Positions 1 through 7,700 of a stretch of 7,983 nucleotides of DNA are shown in pieces; within the stretch, counting starts at the first letter, position 1, and the number at the start of each line of letters is the position of its first letter. The stretch spans positions 1 to 7,983 of the forward strand of contig DJBY01000016.1 of NCBI GenBank assembly GCA_002430605.1. The letters run 5' to 3'. A program made the position numbers and the translations under genes. The notes beneath the pieces were generated by a model. That model saw only the letters and a program-made list of their open reading frames with translations, was not told where the DNA came from and did not search any database. The stretch comes from Opitutia bacterium UBA5964. Lineage in GTDB: Bacteria > Verrucomicrobiota > Verrucomicrobiia > Opitutales > Coraliomargaritaceae.

Positions 1-31
1 AAGAAGGTGCAGGGCTCCTTGCGCAATCAAT

Positions 32-1465
32 ATGTTCATCAAAATTAAATCGTTCTCAGCCATCGTTGCACAGATCAGCTTTGTGCTCCTGTCAGCATCC
101 ATTGCGCATGCAAAGCCGCTCAACTATCTCATTCTATTGGGGGACGATATCAGTGCGTCCACGCTGGGGTGTTACGGGGCACTCAATCCACATACCTCAC
201 CTCAAATTGACAAGTTGGCGGCGGAGGGAGTCCGCTTTACCAACATGTTTGTTTCGGAAGCGATGTGCGCCCCAGCCAGAGCGGAGTTATACACCGGGCT
301 ACAACCGGAGCGTAATGGATGTAATCGGAACCACCTGCCAACCAACGTAGGTACCAAGAGCGTGGTGCATTATTTAAAGGACCTTGGCTACCGGACTGGC
401 TTAGCGGGCAAGAGGCATTTTTCTCCCGCATCTGTTTATCCCTTTGAATCTGTCAAAGGATTTGAACCCAAGTGCGCCACCCGTGATCCTCATCCTGATA
501 ACTGGGAAGATGCAGAAACGTTCATGACCCGTGATAGCGATGAGCCGTTTTGCCTATTTATTTGCTCGGTTCATGCGCATGCCCCCTGGAATGCAGGTGA
601 CTCCTCATTGTGGGAACTGAATGAACTGAAGCTGCCTGCACACATGGTCGATAACGCAACCACCCGGCATTACTACCGTGAAATGTTGGCAGAGGTCAGG
701 CTCTTTGATGATCAAGTCGGTAAGGCGTATGCGCTGCTTAAAAAACATAAGCTGGATGAAAATACGGTGTTGATTGTTTTGGATGAGAATGGCGTGGGCA
801 TGCCCGGCGGTAAATGGACTACATACGATTGGGGTGTTCGCTCTGCCTGCGTGATGAAGTGGCCGGAATCGTATCAGGCAAATTTCAAGACAGACGCGAT
901 TGCGCAATACTGCGACATACTGCCAACCATGATCGATGCCGCAGGTGGAACAGCGCCCAGTGATCTGGACGGCAGAAGCTTACTGCCTCTCATCAAGGGG
1001 GAAACCCAAGCACATCGAGAGCATGCCTATTTCCTGTTTAATAATCGCCATGATAGGAAAATAGGCCCGCACTTTTCAAGCCGTGCGGTGACCGACGGCC
1101 AGTATAAGCTCATCTGGAATCTGACGCCGGAAAACATGTATGGCGTTGCGGCGATCAGTGGCATCGATTTCGGTAAACATAATCGGGGCTCAGATGTTCC
1201 CAAGATCTATGGATCTTGGTTAGACTCGATGAAACAGGGAGATGCCCATGCTGCAAAAATGATTAAGCGGTACCGTGTGCGCCCCGAGTATCAACTCTTT
1301 GACCTGAGCAAAGACCGCTGGGAGATGCATAATCTGGCGGATAATCCAGAGCTACAACCCAAGCTACAGCAGTTAAAAACAGGCATCTCCGCCTGGATGA
1401 AACAGCAGGGAGATGATGGCCATCTCACCGGCGAAGGGATTAAACATAAAGAGATAAACAAATGA
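32..1465 (+). CDS. Secreted S1-family (formylglycine-dependent) sulfatase
   Basis: This gene encodes an exported sulfate-ester hydrolase of the alkaline-phosphatase-like S1 fold, probably acting on a sulfated glycan. Residues 1-27 form a signal peptide ending in an A-H-A cleavage site. Asp38 and Asp39 are the first metal ligands. C79-A-P81-A-R83, followed by a TG pair, is the sulfatase signature; Cys79 would be converted to formylglycine. Lys127, His129 and His181/His183 fit active-site positions. The second metal site reads D251-E-N-G, then G-K261-W. By its likeness to the SEQG/TEHG...GKW pattern of heparan-N-sulfatase-like enzymes, Glu252 and Asn253 are probably the ligands instead of the usual Asp-His. 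Its 477 residues are a normal length, so the protein looks complete and active. The start fits the signal peptide, but its ribosome site is weak (AGGG at 11-14 is too distant) and the frame is open to the left edge. The stop overlaps the GH32 gene. The exact substrate cannot be read from sequence. Confidence 0.93.
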   Translation: MFIKIKSFSAIVAQISFVLLSASIAHAKPLNYLILLGDDISASTLGCYGALNPHTSPQIDKLAAEGVRFTNMFVSEAMCAPARAELYTGLQPERNGCNRNHLPTNVGTKSVVHYLKDLGYRTGLAGKRHFSPASVYPFESVKGFEPKCATRDPHPDNWEDAETFMTRDSDEPFCLFICSVHAHAPWNAGDSSLWELNELKLPAHMVDNATTRHYYREMLAEVRLFDDQVGKAYALLKKHKLDENTVLIVLDENGVGMPGGKWTTYDWGVRSACVMKWPESYQANFKTDAIAQYCDILPTMIDAAGGTAPSDLDGRSLLPLIKGETQAHREHAYFLFNNRHDRKIGPHFSSRAVTDGQYKLIWNLTPENMYGVAAISGIDFGKHNRGSDVPKIYGSWLDSMKQGDAHAAKMIKRYRVRPEYQLFDLSKDRWEMHNLADNPELQPKLQQLKTGISAWMKQQGDDGHLTGEGIKHKEINK

Positions 1466-3705
1466 AGCTCCACAGGATTGTATCCATGAAAACGAAATTT
1501 ATGATACCACTCTACTGTATGGTACTGGCCGTATTGGCACCCAGCCTTCACGCTGAAGATCGGGTCTTGCTCGATTTTAACATGCAGACGCTGCCGCCTG
1601 CGGACTGGGCGGTGGAAGGCTATGCCTTTGGCACGCACAACCCAACCCCAGCCGAGCGACAGAAACAGGCACTCGGCACGCGCAATCAGCGCTATGTTCA
1701 GAAAGGGCGCATGACCTCGCCCGAATTTACGATCGAATCTGACTACCTGAAGGTTGACTGTGCCGGAACCTATCACCCAACGGAAGTCGCGGTTGTGTTG
1801 ATGGTGGATGGCAAGGAGCTGCGGTCCTGCTCGCCGGAACCGGGATACGGCTTCCTCGGCGCCAAGCTGCCGAGCCCTCGGATGTTTATCGCACCTGATC
1901 CCGTTAACTATTTTTTCGATGTCCGCACTTTGCGCGGCAAGCAGGCCGTGCTGGAAGTCCGCGATCAACATTACGACGGCCTGTTCTTTGACGTGAAGAT
2001 CACCGCGACTGACCAGGGGCCGGACAACGGGCAGGCTGTGATCACTCAGGCAGTCAACTGGATAGAGGATCATTTTGAAACAAAGATTAAAGGTGATTAC
2101 CTGCTGGTGCCGGTTGGCCCATTGGCTGGCACACCTTTACAGAGGGTCACGGTTGAGATTGAAGGTGAACAGAAACTCTCGGTCCACCTTCCGCTTGCTT
2201 TTGGGGAGATCAAAACCGCTGGTTACCAGGCCGTTTACGATCTGACTCACTACCAGGGAAGACCGCTCAAGGTCACGTACCATCGATTCGCCGAGAGCGG
2301 ACCCGCGAAGTTACTGATGCAACGCGACATCCCCGGCAGAGACGTATCCGACACTATGCCGGCTTTCCATGTCCACAACCGGATCGGAATGCTGAATGAT
2401 CCCAACGGCCTGGTCTACTACAACGACGAGTGGCATCTCTTCCACCAATTCGCCTACAACCTCTCGCATACCGATTGGAAACACTATGTAAGCAAGGACT
2501 TGATGCACTGGGAGGAACGATCCATCGCGCTGTTTCACGATGAGCAAGGATGCATGTTTTCTGGGTCTGCAGTGGTTGATGTGATGAACACGTCCGGTTG
2601 GGGCTCGAAAAACGAGCCACCACTTGTCCTGGCGTATACGTCATCCTCTGGGAACGCGGGGTGGAAGGAGAACGACCAGATTCAGACTCAGGGCCTCGCC
2701 TACAGCACCGATGGGGGGCGGAACTTCATCAAGTATGAGGGCAACCCGGTCCTGGGGCACGAGCAACATATTATCAAGAACCGGCCCAAGGATTCAGATA
2801 CCCGGGACCCGAAGATTTTCTGGTTTTCGCCCACCAAAGGCCGCGACGCGAATGCAAAAGATGGACACTGGGTCATGGTTCTCTTCGAACGGACCGGCCA
2901 CAACATTTATACGTCGCCCGATCTCAAGGCGTGGACGAAGACGGGTGCGATCAAAGGCTTCCACGAGTGCCCGGAGCTTTTCCCGCTGGCCGTGGATGGC
3001 GATCCAGAGAACGTGAAGTGGATCATGTACGGGGCCAGGAGCCACTATCACATCGGCACCTTCGACGGGAAAAGGTTCAAGCCGGAGACGAAAAAACAAA
3101 TCGCGATGTATTACGGCGACAAGTGCTACGCATCCCAGACATTCAATAACACCGAGAAGGGCCCAGACGGCCAGCCGCGTCGCATTCAGACGATGTGGCA
3201 GGGCGGACGATTCGGGCAAATATCTTTGCCAGTTGAACTGACCCTGAAAACGACTCCGCTCGGACGGCGGGTCTGCATGCTTCCGGCAAAGGAGATTAAA
3301 AACCTTTATCAACGAACCGAAATCCTTGACGGCTTCGTCCTTGAACCGAATCAGGCCAATCCGCTCGAAAAGATGAAAGGCGGTCTCTACGACATCGAAC
3401 TGGAAGTCGACCTTTCACAGGCAGCACAGTTGATCCTCAACATCCGGGGTAAGCGCTTGATCGTCGATGTCTCCAAAGACGGACTGACACTGAGAAGAGA
3501 AATGAAGATTCCCGGAACAAAGAAACTCGTGCTCAGGGTTGTGGTCGACAACACCTCGCAGGATGTCTTCTTCGGCGAACACGGGCTTTTTTACTCACCC
3601 CGCATGGCCAAACCCAGCGAGGACAAGTCACTCGGTATCGAGGTTAAGGGCGGCAGCGTCACCTTCAGCAAACTCCGAATCCATCAATTGAAATCCATTT
3701 GGTAA
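1462..3705 (+). CDS. Secreted multi-module GH32 glycoside hydrolase (fructanase/levanase-like)
   Basis: This is a GH32 enzyme, a family that hydrolyses beta-fructofuranosyl links (sucrose, inulin, levan). Residues 1-31 are a signal peptide ending L-H-A. Residues about 33-190 form a beta-sandwich like the module found before GH32 domains in planctomycete-type enzymes (it includes TSPEFTIE, a VDGK turn and LRGKQAVLEV). Residues about 205-290 resemble the DUF4980 module known N-terminal to GH32. The five-bladed propeller starts near 302. It holds N312-D313-P-N-G (nucleophile Asp313), FSGSA at 366-370, R448-D449-P (transition-state Asp) and E502-C-P (acid/base Glu502), so all three catalytic acids are present. 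A C-terminal sandwich runs from about 614 to 745; its usual D-R-(S/T)-S-x-E-V-F motif is altered to D-N-T-S-Q-D-V-F. The gene overlaps the sulfatase stop as ATGA, implying translational coupling. A second Met at codon 9 (1486) is an alternative start. Whether the true substrate is a plain fructan is uncertain. Confidence 0.93.
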   Translation: MKLHRIVSMKTKFMIPLYCMVLAVLAPSLHAEDRVLLDFNMQTLPPADWAVEGYAFGTHNPTPAERQKQALGTRNQRYVQKGRMTSPEFTIESDYLKVDCAGTYHPTEVAVVLMVDGKELRSCSPEPGYGFLGAKLPSPRMFIAPDPVNYFFDVRTLRGKQAVLEVRDQHYDGLFFDVKITATDQGPDNGQAVITQAVNWIEDHFETKIKGDYLLVPVGPLAGTPLQRVTVEIEGEQKLSVHLPLAFGEIKTAGYQAVYDLTHYQGRPLKVTYHRFAESGPAKLLMQRDIPGRDVSDTMPAFHVHNRIGMLNDPNGLVYYNDEWHLFHQFAYNLSHTDWKHYVSKDLMHWEERSIALFHDEQGCMFSGSAVVDVMNTSGWGSKNEPPLVLAYTSSSGNAGWKENDQIQTQGLAYSTDGGRNFIKYEGNPVLGHEQHIIKNRPKDSDTRDPKIFWFSPTKGRDANAKDGHWVMVLFERTGHNIYTSPDLKAWTKTGAIKGFHECPELFPLAVDGDPENVKWIMYGARSHYHIGTFDGKRFKPETKKQIAMYYGDKCYASQTFNNTEKGPDGQPRRIQTMWQGGRFGQISLPVELTLKTTPLGRRVCMLPAKEIKNLYQRTEILDGFVLEPNQANPLEKMKGGLYDIELEVDLSQAAQLILNIRGKRLIVDVSKDGLTLRREMKIPGTKKLVLRVVVDNTSQDVFFGEHGLFYSPRMAKPSEDKSLGIEVKGGSVTFSKLRIHQLKSIW
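1474..1488 (+). promoter_or_regulatory. Candidate ribosome-binding site favouring the internal GH32 start at 1486
   Basis: AGGA at 1474-1477 lies 8 bases before the ATG at 1486, a good Shine-Dalgarno spacing. The upstream ATG at 1462 has only a GAGA at 1451-1454, 7 bases away. Starting at 1486 gives a shorter, conventional signal peptide (M-K-T-K then a hydrophobic run). Starting at 1462 adds eight residues (MKLHRIVS) and creates the stop/start overlap with the sulfatase. Both starts are possible. Confidence 0.4.
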
Positions 3706-3760
3706 AACACGATGAACACACAAAGACATTAGAAATTGTCATTCGAAAGAAATTCACAAT

Positions 3761-4720
3761 ATGACTAAATTTAACGAGAATAAGCCAAGCCGAAGAGACT
3801 TTTTAGCAATCACCTCCATAGGTGCCGCCTCGCTTGCGACGGGAGGCTTTTCTAGCGCTGCCCATGCCGCAGGAGGCAAGCCGCTAGAGGGGATCAACGC
3901 CGCAAGCAGCCCTACGGAAACGAAGCTAGAGTTGCTCTTTCTGGGGACGGGTGCGGCGAATTGGCCAAAGAAGTACCCACCTTTGAATCAGAAACTTTCA
4001 AGAGGTCAGACGCGAGGCACGTCGTCGATGCTGATCAATGGACGGATCCTGATTGATTGTGGTTATACAGTGCTGGATGTCATGAAACGGTACGATGTGA
4101 ACCCCGCAGCCATTACCGATATTCTGCTGACGCATACACACGCGGATCACTTGCACGAAGCCTCTATTCTGAAAATCGCGAATTCAAGGGATGCCGATCT
4201 TGGACCTTTGAAATTCTGGGGAGACCCGGAAGCACTGAAAAAGGTGCCAGACTCAGATCGCATTGAGAAGCGTCCTGTTGTGATAGGGCAAACCTTCAGC
4301 ATTGACGGACTCGGAATCACCGGGCTTGAGTCCAATCACCATGTAGCTGACTCGAAAGAACAATGCATGATCTACCTGATTGAGGGGGCTACGAGGAGTG
4401 TTCTCTACGCGACAGACGGTTCCTGGCTACTGGCAAACACATGGAACACTCTCCGTAAAAAGCGACTCGATGCCGTCATCTGGGATGCCACGTGCGGCGA
4501 GGGAGCGGGAGACCCTCGAATTTTCAGCCATAACGACATGAGCATGATTCGCCACATGAACCATTCCCTTGTGAAAGGAAAGGTACTGAAACCGGATGCA
4601 AAAATCATTCTCACCCATATCGCACGAAAACTGCAACCGCCCCATGCAGAGATGGAGAAAACGCTCCTACCGGAAGGTCTTATCCCTGCCTATGACGGTA
4701 TGTCCGTCGTGCTGACCTAA
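3761..4720 (+). CDS. Tat-exported metallo-beta-lactamase-fold hydrolase (RNase Z / PhnP-like)
   Basis: This is a metal-dependent phosphodiesterase-type hydrolase of the MBL fold. The N-terminus carries a twin-arginine signal, S10-R11-R12-D-F-L, then a hydrophobic stretch ending A-H-A near residue 36, so the folded metalloprotein is probably exported by Tat. The core signature is H125-T-H127-A-D129-H130. Later metal-ligand candidates are His193/His194 in SNHH, Asp219 in YATDG and His286 in LTHIARK, which together can bind two metals, most likely Zn or Mn. The arrangement resembles PhnP (cyclic ribose phosphate phosphodiesterase) and RNase Z relatives more than true beta-lactamases. At 319 residues it is close to PhnP size plus the signal. 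It sits 55 bases after GH32 and 33 before the beta-helix gene in the same direction, so co-expression is likely. An extracytoplasmic PhnP-like enzyme within a glycan locus is hard to explain; a role on phosphorylated, lactone or cyclic glycan products is only a guess. A weak GAAAG-type ribosome site precedes the ATG. Confidence 0.85.
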   Translation: MTKFNENKPSRRDFLAITSIGAASLATGGFSSAAHAAGGKPLEGINAASSPTETKLELLFLGTGAANWPKKYPPLNQKLSRGQTRGTSSMLINGRILIDCGYTVLDVMKRYDVNPAAITDILLTHTHADHLHEASILKIANSRDADLGPLKFWGDPEALKKVPDSDRIEKRPVVIGQTFSIDGLGITGLESNHHVADSKEQCMIYLIEGATRSVLYATDGSWLLANTWNTLRKKRLDAVIWDATCGEGAGDPRIFSHNDMSMIRHMNHSLVKGKVLKPDAKIILTHIARKLQPPHAEMEKTLLPEGLIPAYDGMSVVLT

Positions 4721-4753
4721 ACAGACTGAGCAAAATAGAGAGACCAATTAGAC

Positions 4754-7700
4754 ATGATCAAAAATAATATTCGTCAGATGACTCTTACAGCACTGCTGTT
4801 CACCATTGGAACCGCCTGCTCCCTCTACGGAACAGAGTACCATGTATCGCCAAACGGCCTCGACTCGAACCAGGGGTTCCCATCAGAACCTTTGCTGACG
4901 ATTCAAGCCGCGGCTGACAAGGCGCAGCCGGGCGATACGGTTACGGTGCATGCAGGCATTTACCGCGAGCGGGTCAATCCACCACGTGGCGGCACATCCG
5001 ATGCCCAACGCATTACCTACCGGGCAGCCGACGGGGAAGACGTCATCATCAAGGGATCTGAAGTCGTCACCGGCTGGACCCAGGCCGGCAACGATGTGTG
5101 GCAGGTGGTCCTGCCGAACAGCTTCTTCGGCGACTTCAATCCCTTCGGCGATCCGATCCAGGGGCACTGGTTCGACGGTAAGGGGCGCAAGCACCATTCC
5201 GGCGCCGTCTACCTGAACGGCCATTGGCTGGCCGAAGCGGAAACAAAGGAAGCGCTGTTTAAGACGCAAAAGAGCAGCAAGGATCGGGGATATCTCTTTA
5301 ATGTAGCTTGGATGCAGACGGTCGGTGCTGACACACAACAGTTTCCCGCCACGGCCATGCTTGAGCAGACGGGTGTGCAACAGGCACCGTCCGACGAAGG
5401 AGGGGAGTGCATCGGCTTCATCGATGAGGGAGACTGGGCGAGCTACGAAATCGATTTCGGTGTGAGTAGCGAGCACATGCAATTCAGGGTGGCCTCGGAA
5501 GAGAAAGGCGGAATCATCGAAGTACGCCTTGATTCACCCGACGGTAAGCTACTGGCCACCTGCGCAGTGCCCAGTACGCGTGGTTGGCAAAAATGGCGGA
5601 CCGTCAAAACCGTGATCGAACCCAGCTCCGGCAAACAAAAAGTCTGCCTCGTGTTTAAGGCGAAAGAGAAAAAAAACCGCGACACCCCCAAATGGTTCGC
5701 GAGGGTGGATCAATCAAATACAACCATCTGGGCGCAGTTCAAGGGGGTCGATCCCAACCAGGAACTGACTGAAGTCAATGCGCGGCAGACGGTCTTCTAC
5801 CCGGAAAAGCCGGGTTTGCACTACATTACCCTGCGCGGATTTACCCTCGAGCATGCTGCAACACCCTGGTCGCCGCCCACCACCGAGCAGATCGGCTTGG
5901 TCGGCACGCATTGGTCGAAAGGCTGGATCATCGAAAACAACACGATCCGCTATTCCGTCTGCACCGGGGTCACTCTTGGGAAATACAACGATCCGAAAGA
6001 TGTATCGGCTAAAGATACGGCTGATGCCTACAACAATACCATCGAGTGGGCCGTGAAGCAGGGTTGGACCAAAGAGACGGTCGGTAGCCACCTCGTCCGC
6101 AACAACCACATCTCCCACTGCGAACAGGCGGGGATCGTCGGCAGCCTCGGTGCCATTTTTAGCACGGTTACGGGAAACGTGATTCACGATATCAATCAAC
6201 GGGGGGCCTTCGGCGGGGCTGAAATTGCGGGTGTCAAGTTCCACGCACCCATCGACAGCGTCATCAGCAACAACCATATCTACCGCTGCCACGGCACCGG
6301 CGGTGGAATCTGGCTCGACTGGATGTCGCAGGGCACACGCGTTTCAGGCAACCTGCTGCACGACAACTCGACCGACTTCTTTTTCGAGGTCAACCACGGT
6401 CCTCTTATGGTGGACAATAACATTTTTCTGTCCAATAAACCCCTGCGGGACTGGTCGCAGGGCACCGCATTTTCTCACAACCTGATAGCCGGAACGATTG
6501 TGCCCATAGCACAAGCCCGAACCACCCCGGTACACCAACCGCATTCTACGCAGATCGTTGGACTGCGTAATATCGACAGCGGCGACAACCGGTTCTTCAA
6601 CAACGTTTTCTTGAACGGGAGTGACCTGAAGCGCTACCAGCCGTTCAGCGCGCCTACTGCCATGCAAGGTAACGTGTTTACCCGGTCCAAGGCCCGCCTA
6701 GTTAGCAAGGCCGATGGGATATACCTCGATCTGGAACTGGGTGAATCACCGGCGGGAGAAGCTCCCCTGGTGACCAGCGAGTTGCTTGGTCTTGCGAAGG
6801 TTCCCAACCAACGCTTCGAACAAGCGAATGGCGCCGCCTACCGACTCGACACCGACTATTTCGGCCATCAGCGGAATGTAGAGAATCCTGCCCCCGGCCC
6901 ATTTGCGGCCACAGACGGCAAGGAAATCCAGCTCAAGGTGTGGCCCAAGAAGGAACTAAAGGAAGAATGCAGAATCAGGTTGCCGTCAGGCCGATTGAAT
7001 ATCCTGACGATTATCTGCGACGACTTGAATGACTCGATTGAGGGCATGGGCGGGCACCCGCAGGCGAAGACCCCGAACATTGATCGCCTGATGAAGCGCG
7101 GGGTTCGTTTTACCAATGCGGCGGCGAATGTTCCGCTTTGCGGCCCGTCGCGCGCCAGCATGTGGAGCGGCCTTAGTCCGCTGACGACCGGATATTACGG
7201 CGCGGATCAGCAGGAAAACAGCTGGCATCGCAATCCAGTGATTAAACAGTCGGTTTCGCTGTTCGAACTGTTTGTTCGCAATGGTTACCGCAATTATGCC
7301 ACCGGCAAAATCTATCACAACGGCCACGAAGTGCTGTCCATATATAAAAACGACGATGGATTTCCGGGGTATGGAACTTTGCCGAATTTCGGGCCGATTC
7401 CGAATGATGGAAATCCGAAGCACAAGCGCAATGGTGTACTGCCGCCGTGGATGCCTGAAAAACTTCGCAAAGAAGGTGGCTGGCATGACGGGTTTGGACC
7501 GATCCAGGATTTGAAACAATACGGATCTCAATACGAGTGGACCCTGTTCTCCAGTGGTAGGCCCTGGAAGTTTCGCAATGGAGAGGACCGCGATCCGTTG
7601 CCGGATGAGAACCACGCCGCTGAGATGGTTGACTTTCTCGGCAAAACGCACGACAGGCCGTTTATTGCCACGGTCGGTTTTGTCCGCCCGCATTCGCCAT

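Noticed and set aside
1..48. Possible tail of an upstream gene (frame 1, stop TAA at 46-48) overlapping the first sulfatase
   Set aside because: Only 15 codons are visible and they show no motif. An overlapping upstream gene is possible but cannot be supported.
1291..2073. Long antisense open frame (260 codons) across the sulfatase/GH32 junction
   Set aside because: It lies opposite two genes with clear catalytic motifs and signal peptides, and its translation shows no recognisable motif. It is a shadow of sense codon use.
3706..3760. Terminator or promoter between GH32 and the metallo-hydrolase gene
   Set aside because: There is only a short ATTGT/ACAAT inverted pair with a 16-base loop and no T-tract, and no convincing -35/-10 pair. 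The tiny frame starting at 3711 has six codons and is not a gene.
5714..6292. Antisense open frame (192 codons) opposite the beta-helix
   Set aside because: The sense strand carries a continuous recognised beta-helix; the antisense product has no domain signature.
6980..6997. Independent TTG start (6980 or 6995) for a stand-alone sulfatase
   Set aside because: There is no well-placed ribosome site and no signal peptide would follow. The preceding frame runs straight through, so a fused product is the simpler reading.
6986..7693. Antisense open frame (235 codons) opposite the fused sulfatase
   Set aside because: The sense frame carries the CxPxR sulfatase signature. The antisense frame is explained by the CCG/GC-rich sense codons.
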